From Cherax quadricarinatus (lineage: Eukaryota > Arthropoda > Malacostraca > Decapoda > Parastacidae): 64,000 nucleotides of DNA. The DNA is taken from contig NC_091390.1 of the NCBI RefSeq assembly GCF_038502225.1, positions 9,708,244 through 9,772,243 of the forward strand, given 5' to 3'. Below are positions 33,001 to 47,140 of the stretch, piece after piece. The position numbers and the translations under genes were made by a program. The notes under the pieces were generated by a model. It worked only from the letters and a program-made list of their open reading frames with translations. It was not told the origin of the DNA and ran no database searches. Positions within the stretch are counted from its first letter, which is position 1. Every line of letters begins with the position of its first letter.

Positions 33001-34689
33001 GATACTGTTGAATTGACTTTTGTGCTGGTGAAGAGTCTTTGATGCTGGTGAAGGGTCTTTGATGCGGGTGAAGGGTCTTTGATGCTCATGAAGGGTCTTT
33101 GATGCTGGTGAATGGTCTTTGATACTGGTGAAGGGTCTTTGATGCGGTTGAAGAGTCTTTGATGCTGGTGAAAGGTCTTTGATACGGGTGAGGGGTCTTT
33201 GATGCTGGTGAAGGGTCTTTGATGCTGGTGAAATGTATTGGATGCTGGTGAAGGGCCTTTGATGCTGGTGAAGGGTATTGGATTCTGGTGAATGGTCTTT
33301 GATGCTGGTGAAGGGTCTTTGATGCTGGTGAAATGTATTGGATGCTGGTGAAGGGCCTTTGATGCTGGTGAAGGGTATTGGATTCTGGTGAATGGTTTTT
33401 GATGCTGGTGAAGGGTCTTTAATGCTGGTGAAAGGATTTTGATCCTTGTGAAGGGTCTTTGATTGTAATGAAGGTTCTTTGATGCTTTTTGAAGGGTCGT
33501 TGATGCTGGTGAAGGGTCTTTTATACTGGTGAATGGTCTGTCACACTGGTGAATGGTCTTTCATACTGTTGAAGGGTCTTTGATGCTGGTGAAGGGTCTT
33601 TGAAGCTTGTTGAAGGGTAGTTTATGCTGGTGAAGGGTTTTTGATACTGGTAAAGGATCGTTGATGCTTGTTGAAGGGTCTTTGATACTGGTGAAGGGTT
33701 TTTGATAATGGTGAAGGGTATTTAATGCTTGTGAATGGTCTTTGATACTGGTGAATGGTCTTTGATACTGATGAAAGGTCTTTGGTGCTGGTGAAAGGTC
33801 TTTGATACCATTGAAGGGTCTTTGATAATAATGAAGGGTCTTTGATACTATTGAAGGGTCTTTGATACTGGTGAATGGTCTTTGATGTTGGTGAATGGTC
33901 TTTGATGCTGGTGAGAGGTGTTTGATGCTGGTGAAGGGTCTTTGATACCATTGAAGGTTCGTCGATGCTGTTGAATGGTTTTTGATACTGGTGAAGGTTC
34001 TTCGATGCTCGTGAAGGGTCTTTCATGCTGGTGAAGGGTCTTTGATGCTGGTGAAGGGTCTTTGATATTGATGAAGGGTCTTTGATGCTGGTGAATGGTC
34101 TTTGATGCTTGTTGAAGGGTCTTTGATGCTGTTGAAGGGTCTTTGTTGCTGGTGAAGAGAATTTTATGCTGGAGAAGGGTCTTTGATCCTGGTGAAGGGT
34201 CTTTGATGCTTGTTATAGTGTCTTTGATACTGGTGAAGTGTCTTTGATGCTGGTGAATGGTCTTTGATGCTTGTTGAAGGGTCTTTGATGCTGGTGAAGG
34301 GTCTTTGATACAGTTGAAGGGTTTTTGAAGCTTGTTGAAGGGTCTTTGATACTTGTGAAAGGATTTTGATGCGGGTGAAGGGTCTTTGATGCTGGTGAAT
34401 GGTCTTTGATGCTTATTGAATGGTTTTTGATACTGGTGAAGGGTCTTTGATGCTGGTGAAGGGTGTTTGATGCTTGTTCAATGGTCTTTGATGCCGGTGA
34501 AGGGTCTTTGATGCTGGTGAAGGGTCTTTGATACAGTTGAAGGGTTTTTGAAGCTTGTTGAAGGGTCTTTGATACTTGTGAAAGGATTTTGATGCGGGTG
34601 AAGGGTCTTTGATCCTAGTAAAGGGTCTTTGATGCTGATGAAGGGTATTGGATGCTGGTAAAGGGCCTTTGATGCTGGTGAATGGTCTT

Positions 34690-36500
34690 TGATGCTGCTG
34701 AAGTGTCTTTCATCCTAGTGAAGGGCCTTTGATTCTTGTTGAAGGGTCTTTTCTACTGGTGAAGGGACTTTTATGCTGGTGAAGGGTCTTTGATAATGGA
34801 GAAGGGTCTTTGATGCTGGTGAAGGGTGTTTGATGCTGTTGAAGGGCCTTAGATGCTGGTGAATGGTCTTTGATATTGGTGAAGGGTCTTTGATGCTGGT
34901 GAAGGGTTTTTGATGTTTTTGAATGGTCTCGGATGCTGGTGAAGGATCTTTGATGCTGGTGAAGGGTCTTTAATGCTGGTGAAGGGTCTTTGATGCTGGT
35001 GAAGGCTCTTTGATATTGATGAAGGGTGTTTGATTCTTTTTGAAAGGTCATTGATGCTGGTGAAGAGTCTTTATTGCTGGTGAAGTGTATTGGATTCTGG
35101 TGAAGGGTCTTTGATGCGGGTAAATGGTCTTTGATGCTGGTGAAGGGTATTGGATGCTGGTGAATGGTCTTTGATACTTGTGAAGGGTCTTTGATGCTGT
35201 TGAAGGGTATTGGATGCTGGTGAATGGTCTTTGATACTGGTGAAGGGTCTTTGATGCTGTTGAAGGGTATTGGATGCTGGTGAATGGTCTTTGATACTGG
35301 TGAAGGGTCTTTGATGCTGTTGAAGGGTATTGGATGCTGGTGAATGGTCTTTGATACTAGTGAAGGGTTTTTGATGCTTTTTGAAGCGTCATTGATGCTG
35401 GTGAAGAGTCTTTGTTGCTGGTGGAGGGTCTTTGATGCGGGTGAATGGTCTTTGATGCTGCTGAAGGGTCTTTCATCCTAGTGAAGGGCCTTTGATTCTT
35501 GTTGAAGGGTCTTTTCTACTGGTGAAGGGACTTTTATGCTGGTGAAGGGTCTTTGATAATGGAGAAGGGTCTTTGATGCTGGTGAAGGGTGTTTGATGCT
35601 GTTGAAGGGCCTTAGATGCTGGTGAATGGTCTTTGATATTGGTGAAGGGTCTTTGATGCTGGTGAAGGGTTTTTGATGTTTGTGAATGGTCTCGGATGCT
35701 GGTGAAGGATCTTTGATGCTGGTGAAGGGTCTTTAATGCTGGTGAAGGGTCTTTGATGCTGGTGAAGGCTCTTTGATATTGATGAAGGGTGTTTGATTCT
35801 TTTTGAAGGGTCATTGATGCTGGTGAAGAGTCTTTATTGCTGGTGAAGTGTATTGGATTCTGGTGAAGGGTCTTTGATGCGGGTAAATGGTCTTTGATGC
35901 TGGTGAAGGGTATTGGATGCTGGTGAATGGTCTTTGATACTGGTGAAGGGTCTTTGATGCTGTTGAAGGGTATTGGATGCTGGTGAATGGTCTTTGATAC
36001 TGGTGAAGGGTCTTTGATGCTGTTGAAGGGTATTGGATGCTGGTGAATGGTCTTTGATACTGGTGAAGGGTCTTTGATGCTGTTGAAGGGTATTGGATGC
36101 TGGTGAATGGTCTTTGATACTAGTGAAGGGTTTTTGATGCTTTTTGAAGCGTCATTGATGCTGGTGAAGAGTCTTTGTTGCTGGTGGAGGGTCTTTGATG
36201 CGGGTGAATGGTCTTTGATTCTGGTGAAGGGTCTTTGATGCTAGTGAAGGGTCTTTCATGCGGGTGAGGGGTCTTTGATGCTGGTGAAGGGTCTTTGATG
36301 CTGGTGAATTGACTTTTGTGCTGTTGAAGGGTCTTTGATGCTGGTGAAGGGTCTTTGATTCTGGTGAAGGGTCTTTGATGCTAGTGTAGGGTCTTTGATG
36401 CGGGTGAAGGGTCTTTGATGCTGGTGAAGGGTCTTTGATGCTGGTGAAGGCTCTTTGATATTGATGAAGGGTGTTTGATTCTTTTTGAAGGGTCATTGAT
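34690..36500. repeat. 763-bp higher-order repeat in the 20-bp array
   Basis: The block starting GATGCTGCTGAAG(T/G)GTCTTTC at 34691 recurs at about 35453 with the same rare variants (TTTTCTACTGG, GGTCTCGGATGC, GGCTCTTTGATATTG, TTTGATTCTTTTTGAA). A third partial copy ends near 36500. Inside each, an 80-bp subunit (GGTATTGGATGCTGGTGAAT) repeats three to four times. Confidence 0.85.
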
Positions 36501-38639
36501 GCTGGTGAAGAGTCTTTGTTACTGGTGAAGGGTCTTTGATGCGGGTGAATGGTCTTTGATGCTGGTGAAGGGTCTTTGATGCAGGTGAACGGTACTGGAT
36601 GCTGGTGAATGGCCTTTGATACTGGTGAAGGGTATTTGATGCTGGTGAAGGGTCTTTGATGCTTATTGAATGGTCTTTGATACTGGTGAAGGGGGTTTGA
36701 TGCTGGCGAAGGGTCTTTGATGCTTGTTCAGTGGTCTTTGATACTGGTGAATGGTCTTTGATGCTGGTGAAGTGTCTTTGATGCTTGTTGAAGAGTCTTT
36801 GATACTGGTGAAGGGTGTTTGATACTGGTGAATGGTCTTTGATGCTGGTGAAGGGTCTTTGATGCTTGTTCAATGGTCTTTGATACTGGTGAATGGTATT
36901 TGATGCTGTTGAAGGGTCTTTGATGCTTGTTGAAGAGTCTTTGATGCTGGTGAAGGGTCTTTGATACTGGTGAAGGGTCTTTGATGCTGGCGAAGGGTCT
37001 TTGATGCTTGTTCAATGGTCTTTGATACTGGTGAATTGTCTTTGATGCTTGTTGAAGGGTCTTTGATGCTGGTGAAGGGTCTTTGATGCTGGTGAAGTTT
37101 TTTTGATGCTGGTGAAGGGTCTTTGATTACGATGAAGGGTCTTTGATGCTTTTTGAAGGGTTTTTGATGCTAGTGAAGGGTCTTTGATGCTTGTTGAAGG
37201 GTCTTTGATACTGGTGACGGGTTTTTGATGTTTGTTGAAGGGTCTTTGATACTGGTGAAGGGTTTTTGATACTAGTGACGGGTCTTTGATGCTTGTTGAT
37301 GATTTTTGATACTGGTGAAGGGTCTTTGATACTGGTGAAGGGTCTTCGATGCTGGTGAATGGTCTTTGATACTGGTGAAGGGTCTTTCATACTGGTGAAT
37401 GGTCTTTGATGCTGTTGAAGGGTCTTTGATGCTTATGAATGGTCTCTGATGCTGGTGATGGATTTTTGATGCGGGTGAAGGGTCTTTAAAGCTGGTGAAG
37501 GGTCTTTGATGCTGGTGAAGGCTCTTTGATGTTGATGAAGGGTGTTTGATTCTTTTTGAAGGGTCATTGATGCTGGTGAAGAGTCTCTGATACTGGTGAA
37601 TTGACATTTGAGCTGGTGAAGGGTCTTAGATACTGGTGAAGGGTCTTTGAAACTGGTGAATGGTCTTTGTTGCTGGTGAAGGGTCTTTGATGCGGGTGAA
37701 TTGTATTGGATGCTGGTGAATGGTCTTTGATGCTGGTGAAGGGTCTTTGATGCTGGTGAAAAGTCTTTGATATTGATGAAGGGTGTTTGATGCTTTTTGA
37801 AGCGTCATTGATGCTGGTGAAGAGTCTTTGATACTGGTGAATTGACATTTGAGCTGGTGAAGGGTCGTTGATACTGGTGAAGGGTCTTTGAAACTGGTGA
37901 ATGTCTTTGATGCTGGTGAAGGGTCTTTGATGCTGGTGAAGGGTCTTTGATGATGGTGAAGGGTCTTTGATGATTTTGAAGGGTCTTTGATATTGATAAA
38001 AGGTCTTTGATGCTTTTTGAAGGGTTGTTGATGCTGGAGAAGGGTCTTTGATGCTTGTTGAAGGGTCTTTGATACTGGTGAAGGGACGTTTATGCTGTTG
38101 AAGGGTCTTTGATGCTGGTGAAGGGTCTTTGATGATGGTGAAGGGTCTTTGATGATTTTGAAGGGTCTTTGATATTGATAAAAGGTCTTTGATGCTTTTT
38201 GAAGGGTCGTTTATGCTGGAGAAGGGTCTTTGATGCTTGTTGAAGGGTGTTTGATAATGTTGAAGGGACGTTTATGCTGTTGAAGGGTCTTTGATACTCG
38301 TGAATAGTCTTTGATGCTGATGAAGGGTATTGGATACTGATGAAGTGTCTTTGATACTGTTGAAGGTTGTTTGATGATGGTGGAAGGTGTTCGATACTGG
38401 TGAAGGGTCTTTGATGCTGGTGAAGGGTCTTCGATACTGGTGAAGGGTCTTTGATGCTGGTGAAGGGTCTTTGATGCTTGTGAATGGTCTCTGATGCAGG
38501 TGAAGGATCTTTGATGCTGGTGAAGGGTCTTTGATATTGATGAAGGGTGTTTGATGCTTTTTGAAGGGTCATTGATGCTGGTGAAGAGTCTTTTATACTA
38601 GTGAATTGACTTTTGTGCTGGTGAAGCGTCTTTGATGCT

Positions 38640-39040
38640 GTTGAATGGTCTTTGATGCTGGTGAAGGGTCTTTGATGCTGGTGAAGGGCATTGGATGCTG
38701 GTGAAGGGTCTTTGATGATGTTGAATGGTCTTTGATGCTGGTGAAGGGTCTTTGATGCTGGTGAAGGGCATTGGATGCTGGTGAAGGGTCTTTGATGATG
38801 TTGAATGGTCTTTGATGCTGGTGAAGGGTCTTTGATGCTGGTGAAGGGCATTGGATGCTGGTGAAGGGTCTTTGATGATGTTGAATGGTCTTTGATGCTG
38901 GTGAAGGGTCTTTGATGCTGGTGAAGGGTCTTTGATGCTGGTGAAGGGTCTTTGATGCTGGTGAAGGGTCTTTGATGCTGGTGAAGGGCATTGGATGCTG
39001 GTGAAGGGTCTTTGATGATGTTGAATGGTCTTTGATGCTG
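38640..39040. repeat. 80-bp higher-order repeat
   Basis: GATGATGTTGAATGGTC recurs every 80 bp (TTGAATGGTC at 38641, 38721, 38801 and 38881, then 39021), each followed by two standard units and GGGCATTGGATGCTGG. Confidence 0.9.
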
Positions 39041-42000
39041 GTGAAGGGTCTTTGATGCTGGTGAAGGGTCTTTGATGCTGGTGAAGGGTATTGGATGATG
39101 GTGAAGGGTCTTTGATGCTGGTGAAGGGTCTTTGATGCTGGTGAAGGGCATTGGATGCTGGTGAAGGGTCTTTGATATTGATGAAGGGTGTTTGATGATG
39201 GTGGAAGGTTTGATGCTGGTGAAGGGTCTTTGATGCTGGTGAAGGGTCTTCGATACTGGTGAAGGGTCTTTGATGCTGGTGAAGGGTCTTTGATGCTTGA
39301 GAATGGTCTTGATGCTGGTGAAGGATCTTTGATGCTGGTGAAGGGTCTTTGATATTGGTGAAGGGTGTTTGATGCTTTTTGAAGGGTCTTTGATGCTGGT
39401 GAAGAGTCTTTTATACTAGTGAATTGACTTTTGATACTGGTGAAGGGTCTTTGATGCTGATGAAGGGACTTTGATGCTGGTGAAGGGTATTGGATGATGG
39501 TGAAGGGTCTTTGATGCTGGTGAAGGGTATTGGATGTTGGTGAAGGGTCTTAGATGCTGGTGAATGTCTTTGATGCTGGTGAAGGGCCTTTTATCCTTGA
39601 GAAGGGTCTTTGATGCTGGTGAAGGGACTTTCATGCTTTTTGAAGGGTCGTTGAAGCTGGTGAAGGGTCTTTTATACTGGTGAATGGTCTTTCATACTGG
39701 TGAATGGTCTTTGATACTGTTGAAGGGTCTTTGATACTGGTGATGGGTCTTTGACGCTTGTTGAAGGGTCGTTTATGCTGGTGAAGGGTTTTTGATTCTG
39801 GTGAAGGGTCTTTGATGCTTGTTGAAGGGTCTTTGATACTGGTGAAGGGTTTTTGATACTGGTGAAGGGTCTCTGATACTGGTGAAGTGTCATTGATGCT
39901 GGTGAAGGGTCTTCGATACTCGTGAAAGGTCTTTGATACTGGTGAAAGGTCTTTGATACTATTGAAGGGTCTTTGATCCTTGTTGAAGGGTCGTTGATAC
40001 TGGTGGAAGGTTTTTGATGATGGTGAAGGGACTTTGATGATGGTGAAGGGTCTTTGATGCTTATTGAATGGTCTTTGACACTGGTGAAGGGTCTTTGATG
40101 CTGGTGAAGAGTCTTTGATGCTTGTTGAATGGTCTTTGATACTGGTGAAGGGCCTTGATGCTGGTGACGTTTCTTTGATGCTTGTTGAAGGGTCTTCGAT
40201 TCTGGTGAAAGGTTTTTGTTGCTGGTTAAGGGTCTTTGATGCTTTTGAAGGGTCTTTGATGCTTATTGAGTGGACTTTGATACTGGTGAAGGGTCTTTGA
40301 TGCTGATGAAGGGACTTTGATACTTTTTGAAGAGTCTTTGAAACTGTTGAATTGTCTTTGATACTGGTGAAGGGTCTTTGATACTGGTGAAGGGTCTTTG
40401 ATACTGGTGAATGGTCTTTGATGCTTGTTGAAGGGTCTTTGATGCTGGTGAAGGGTCTTTGATGCTGGTGAGGGTTTTTTGATGCTGGTGAAGGGTCTTT
40501 GATTACGATGAAGGGTCTTTGATGCTTTTTGAAGGGTTTTTGATGCTAGTGAAGGGTCTTTGATGCTTGTTGAAGGGTCTTTGATACTGGTGACGGGTTT
40601 TTGATGCTTGTTGAAGGGTCTTTGATACTGGTGAAGGGTTTTTGATACTAGTGACGGGTCTTTGATGCTTGTTGATGATTTTTGATACTGGTGAAGGGTC
40701 TTTGATACTGGTGAAGGGTCTTCGATGCTGGTGAATGGTCTTTGATACTGGTGAAGGGTCTTTGATACTGGTGAATGGTCTTTGATGCTGTTGAAGGGTC
40801 TTTGATGCTTGTGAATGGTCTCTGATGCTGGTGAAGGATTTTTGATGCTGGTGAAGGGTCTTTAATGCTGGTGAAGGGTATTTGATGCTGGTGAAGGCTC
40901 TTTGATGTTGATGAAGGGTGTTTGAATCTTTTTGAAGGGTCATTGATGCTTTTGAAGAGTCTTTGTTGCTGGTGAAGGGTCTTTGATGCGGGTGAATTGT
41001 CTTTGATGCTGGTGAAAGGTTTTTGATGCTGGTGAATTGTTTTGGATGCTGGTGAATGGTCTTTGATGCTGGTAAAGGGTCTTTGATGCTGGTGAAGGGT
41101 CTTTGATATTGATGAAGGGTGTTTGATGCTTTTTGAAGCGTCATTGATGCTGGTGAAGAGTCTTTGATACTGGTGAATTGACTTTTGAGCTGGTGAAGGG
41201 TCTTTGATACTGGTGAAGGGTCTTTGATACTGGTGAATGGTCTTTGATGCTGGTGAAGGGTCTTTGATGCTGGTGAAGGGTCTTTGATGATGGTGAAGGG
41301 TCTTTGATGATTTTGAAGGGTCTTTGATATTGGTGAAAGGTCTTTGATGCTTTTTGAAGGGTCGATGATGCTGGTGAAGGGTATATGATGCTTGTTGAAG
41401 GGTGTTTGATACTGTTGAAGGGACGTTTATGCTGTTGAAGGGTCTTTGATACTCGTGAATAGTCTTTGATGCTGATGAAGGGTATTGGATGCTGATGAAG
41501 TGTCTTTGATACTGTTGAAGGTTGTTTGATGATGGTGGAAGGTGTTCGATACTGGTGAAGGGTCTTTGATGCTGGTGAAGGGTCTTCGATACTGGTGAAG
41601 GGTCTTTGATGCTGGTGAAGGGTCTTTGATGCTTGTGAAGGGTCTATGATGCTGGTGAAGGGTCTTTGATGCTGGTGAAGGGTCTTTGATATTGATGAAG
41701 GGTGTTTGATGCTTTTTGAAGGGTCATTGATGCTGGTGAAGAGTCTTTTATACTAGTGAATTGATGCTGGTTCTTCGATGCTGGTGAAGGGTCTTTGATG
41801 CTGTTGAAGGTCTTTGATGCTGGTGAAGGGTGATGATGGTGAAGGGTCTTTGATGCTGGTGAAGGGTATTGGATGATGGTGAAGGGTCTTTGATGCTGGT
41901 GAAGGGTATTGGATGTTGGTGAAGGGTCTTTGATGCTGTTGAATGGTCTTTGATACTGGTGAAGGGTATTGGATGATGGTGAAGGGTCTTTGATGCTGGT

Positions 42001-43224
42001 GAAGGGTATTGGATGTTGGTGAAGGGTCTTAGATGCTGGTGAATGTCTTTGATGCTGGTGAAGGGCCTTTTATCCTGGAGAAGGGTCTTTGATGCTGGTG
42101 AAGGGTCTTTCATGCTTTTTGAAGGGTCGTTGAAGCTGGTGAAGGGTCTTTTATACTGGTGAATGGTCTTTCATACTGGTGAATGGTCTTTGATACTGTT
42201 GAAGGGTCTTTGATACTGGTGATGGGTCTTTGATGCTTGTTGAAGGGTCTTTGATACTGGTGAAGGGTTTTTGATACTGGTGATGGGTCTTTGATGCTTG
42301 TTGAAGGGTCTTTGATACTGGTGAAGGGTTTTTGATACTGGTGAAGGGTCTCTGATTCTGGTGAAGTGTCTTTGATGCTGGTGAAGGGTCTTCGATACTC
42401 GTGAAAGGTCTTTGATACTGGTGAAAGGTCTTTGATACTATTGAAGGGTCTTTGATCCTTGTTGAAGGGTCGTTGATACTGGTGGAAGGTTTTTGATGAT
42501 GGTGAAGGGACTTTGATGATGGTGAAGGGTCTTTGATGCTTATTGAATGGTCTTTGACACTGGTGAAGGGTCTTTGATGCTGGTGAAGAGTCTTTGATGC
42601 TTGTTGAATGGTCTTTGATACTGGTGAAGGGCCTTGATGCTGGTTACGTTTCTTTGATGCTTGTTGAAGGGTCTACGATTCTGGTGAAAGGTTTTTGTTG
42701 CTGGTGAAGGGTCTTTGATGCAGGTGAAGGGTCTTTGATGCTTATTGAGTGGACTTTGATACTGGTGAAGGGTCTTTGATGCTGGTGAAGGGACTTTGAT
42801 ACTTTTTGAAGAGTCTTTGATACTGTTGAATTGTCTTTGATACTGGTGAAGGGTCTTTGATACTGGTGAAGGGTCTTTGATACTGGTGAATGGTCTTTGA
42901 TACTGGTGAAGGGTCTTTGATGCTGGTGAAGGGTCTTTGATACTGGTGAATGGTCTTTGATACTGGTGAAGGGTCTTTGATGCTGGTGAAGGGACTTTGA
43001 TACTTTTTGAAGAGTCTCTGATACTGTTGAATTGTCTTTGATACTGGTGAAGGGTATTTGATACTGGTGAAGGGTCTTTGATACTGGTGAAGGGTCTTTG
43101 ATACTGGTGAAGGGTCTTTGATACTGGTGAATGGTCTTTGATGCTTGTTGAAGGGTCTTTGATGCTGGTGAAGGGTCTTTGATGCTGATGAAGGTTTTTT
43201 GATGCTGGTGAAGGGACTTTGATG

Positions 43225-46200
43225 CTGGTGAAGGGTCTTTGATGCTCGTGAATAGTCTTTGATGCTGCTGAAGGGTATTAGATTCTGATGAAGGGTCTTT
43301 GATACTGTTGAAGGTTGTTTGATGATGGTGAAGGGTGTTTGATGATGGTGAAGGGCATTGGATGCTGGTGAAGGGTCTTTGATGCTTGTGAATGGTATTT
43401 GATGCTGGTGAATGGTCTTTGATGCTGGTGAATGGTCTTAGATGCTTTGAAGGGTCTTTGATCCTGGTGAAGGGTCTTTGATCCTGGTGAAGGGTCTTTG
43501 ATGCTTGTTGAAGGGTCTTTGATACTGGTGAAGGGACTTTTATGCTGGTGAAGGGTCTTTGATAATGGTGAAGGGTCTTTGATGCTGATGAAGGGTATTG
43601 GATGCTGGTGAAGAGCCTTTGATGCTTTGAATGGTCTTTGATGCTGATGATGGGTCTTTGATCCTGGTGAAGGGTCTTTGATGCTGGTGAAGGGTCTTTG
43701 ATGCTTGTTGAAGGGTCTTTGAACTGGTGAAGGGACTTTTATGCTGGTGAAGGGTCTTTGATAATGGTGAAGGGTCTTTGATGTTGGTGAAAGGTCTTTT
43801 ATGCTGGTGAAGGGTCTTTGATGCTGTAGAAGGGTCTTTGATGCTGGTGAAGGGTCTTTGATGCTGGTGAAGGGTCTTTGATTATGATGAAGGGTCTTTG
43901 ATGCTTTTTGAAGGGTCTTTGATCCTGGATAAGGGTCTTTTATGCAGGTGAAGTGTTTTTATTCTGGTGAAGGGTCTTTGATGCTGGTGAAGGGTCTTTG
44001 ATACTGTTGAAGGTTGTTTGATGATGGTGAAGGGTGTTCGATACTGGTGAAGGGTCTTTGATGCTGGTGAAGGGTCATCGATGCTGGTGAAGGGTCTTTG
44101 ATGCTTGTGAATGGTCTCTGATGCTGGTGAAGGATCTTTTATGCTGGTGAAGGGTCTTTGATGCTGGTGAAGGGTCTTTGATATTGTTGAAGGGTGTTTG
44201 ATGCTTTTTGAAGGGTCATTGATGCTGGTGAATTGACTTTTGTGCTGATGAAGCGTCTTTGAAAATGGTGAAGGGTCTTTGATGCGGGTGAAGGGTCTTT
44301 GATGCTGGTGAAGGGTCTTTGAAGTTTTTTGAAGGGTCTTTGATCCTAGTGAAGGGTGTTTGATGCTTGTTGAAGGGTCTTTGATACTAGTGAATGGTCT
44401 TTGGTACTGGTGAAGGGTCCTCGATACTGGTGAAGGGTCAGAGATACTGGTGAATGGTCTTTGATGCTGATGAAGGGTCTTTGATACTGGTGAAGGGTCT
44501 TTGATACTGGTGAAGGGTCCTCGATGCTGGTGAATTGTCTTTGATGCTGTTGAATTGTCTTTTATGCTGGTGAAGGGTCTTTGATGCTGATGAAGGCTCT
44601 TTGATACTGGTGAATTGTCTTTGATGCTGGTGAAGGGCTTTTGATACTTGTGAATGGTGTTTGATGCTGGTGAAGGGTCTTTGATGCTTGTTGAAGGGTC
44701 TTTCATGCTGGTGAAGGGTCTTTGATGCTGGTGAAGGGTCTTTGATGCTGGTGAAGGTTCTTTGATGCTGGTGAAGGGTCTTTGATACTGGTGAAGGATC
44801 TTTGATACTGGTGAAGGTTCTTTGATGCTGGTGAAGGGTCTTTGATACTGGTGAAGGTTCTTTGATGCTGGTGAAGGGTCTTTGATACTTGTGAAGGATC
44901 TTTGATACTGGTGAAGGTTCTTTGATGCTGGTGAAGGGTCTTTGATACTGGTGAAGGATCTTTGATACTGGTGAAGGTTCTTTGATGCTGGTGAAGGGTC
45001 TTTGATACTGGTGAAGGTTCTTTGATGCTGGTGAAGGGTCTTTGATACTGGTGAAGGATCTTTGATACTGGTGAAGGTTCTTTGATGCTGGTGAAGGGTC
45101 TTTGATACTGGTGAAGGATCTTTGATGCTGGAGAAGGGTCTTTGAAGCTTATTGAAGGGTCTTTGATACTGGTGAAGGGTCTTTGATGTTTGGTGAAGGG
45201 TCTTTGATACTGGTGAATTGTCTTTGATACTGGTGAATGGTCTTTGATACTGGTGAATGGTCTTTGATACCTGTGATTGGTTTTTGATGCTAGTGAAGGG
45301 TCTTTGATATTTGTGAATGGTCTTTGATGCTGGTGAAGGGGCTTTGATACTGGTGAAGGGCCTTTCATACTTGTGAATGGTCTTTGATACTGGTGAATGG
45401 TCTTTGATACTGGTGAAGGGTCTTTGATATTTGTGAAAGGTCTTTGATACTGTTGAAGGGGCTTTGATACTGGTGAAGGGCCTTTCATACTTGTGAATGG
45501 TCTTTGATACTATTGAATGGTCTTTGATACTGGTGAAGGGCCTTTGATATTTGTGAATGGTCTTTGATGCCGGTGAAGGGGCTTTGGTACTGGTGAAGGG
45601 CGTTTCATACTTGTGAATTGTCTTTGATACTGGTGAATGGTTTTTGATACTTGTGAATGGTCTTTGATGCTGGTGAAAGGCCTTTGATACTTGTGAATAG
45701 TCTTTGATGCTGGTGAAGGGTCTTTGATTCTTCTGAAGGGTCTTTAATGCTGGTGAAGGGTCTTTGATACTGGTGAAACGTCTTTGATGCTGGTGAAGGG
45801 TATTGGATATTGCTGAAGTATCTTTGATAATGGGGAAGGGTCTTTGATGCTGGTGAAGGGTCTTTGATGCTGGTGAAGGGTCCTTGATGCTAGTGAAGGG
45901 TCTTTGATACTGATGAAGGGTCTTTGATACTGGTGAAGGGTCTTTGATACTGGTGAATGGTCTTTGGTGCTGGTGAAGGGTCTTTGATGCTGGTGAAGGG
46001 TTTTTGATGCTGGTGAATGGTCTTTGATGCTGGTGAAGGGTGTTTGATGCTAGTGAAGGGTCTTTGATACTGGTGAAGTGTCTTTGTTAATGGTGAAGGG
46101 TCTTTGATACTGGTGAAGGGTCTTTGATACTGGTGAAGGGTCTTTGATACTGGTGAAGGGTCTTTGATACTGGTGAAGGGTCTTTGATGCTGGTGAAGGG

Positions 46201-47140
46201 TCTTTGATACTGGTGAAGTGTCTTTGTTAATGGTGAAGGGTCTTTGATACTGGTGAAGGTTCTTTGATGCTGGTGAAGGGTCTTTGAAGCTTATTGAAGG
46301 GTCTTTGATACTGGTGAAGGGTCTTTGATGTTCGGTGAAGCGTCTTTGATACTGGTGAATTTTCTTTGATACTGGTGAATGGTCTTTGATACTGGTGAAT
46401 GGTCTTTGATACTGGTGAACGGTCTTTGATACTAGTGAAGGGTCTTTGATATTTGTGAATGGTCTTTGATGCTGGTGAAGGGGCTTTGATACTGGTGAAG
46501 GGCCTTTCATACTTGTGAATGGTCTTTGATACTGGTGAATGGTCTTTGATACTGGTGAAGGGTCTTTGATATTTGTGAATGGTCTTTGATGCTGTTGAAG
46601 GGGCTTTGACACTGGTGAAGGGCCTTTCATACTTGTGAATGGTCTTTGATACTGGTGAATGGTCTTTGATACTGGTGAAGGGTCTTTGATATTTGTGAAT
46701 GGTCTTTGATGCCGGTGAAGGGGCTTTGGTACTTGTGAAGGGCGTTTCATACTTGTGAATTGTCTTTGATACTGGTGAATGGTCTTTGATACTGGTGAAT
46801 GGTCTTTGATGCTGGTGAAAGGCCTTTGATACTTGTGAATAGTCTTTGATCCTGGTGAAGGGTCTTTGATTCTTCTGAAGGGTCTTTAATGCTGGTGAAG
46901 GGTCTTTGATACTGGTGAAAGGTCTTTGATGCTGGTGAAGGTTATTGGATATTGCTGAAGTATCTTTGATAATGGGGAAGGGTCTTTGATGCTGATGAAG
47001 GGTCTTCGATGCTAGTAAAGGGTTTTAGATGCTGGTGAAGGGTTTTTGATACTGATGAAGGGTCTTTGATGCTGGTGAAGGGTCCTTGATGCTAGTGAAG
47101 GGTCTTTGATACTGATGAAGGGTCTTTGATACTGGTAAAG
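43225..47140. repeat. About 3.9-kb block, copy 1 of a distant duplication
   Basis: The order of rare variants (GATTATGATG at 43881, CCTGGATAAGGG at 43924, GGTCATCGATGC, GGCTTTTGATACTTG, GATATTGCTGAAG) matches 54840-58620 at an offset of about 11.6 kb. Small differences (a 120-bp loss and some substitutions in copy 2) show they have since diverged. Confidence 0.85.
44740..45120. repeat. 60-bp higher-order repeat
   Basis: GGTTCTTTGATGCTGG, GGGTCTTTGATACTGG and GGATCTTTGATACTGG follow one another repeatedly, about six times. The same run appears at 56340-56700 within the distant duplication. Confidence 0.85.
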
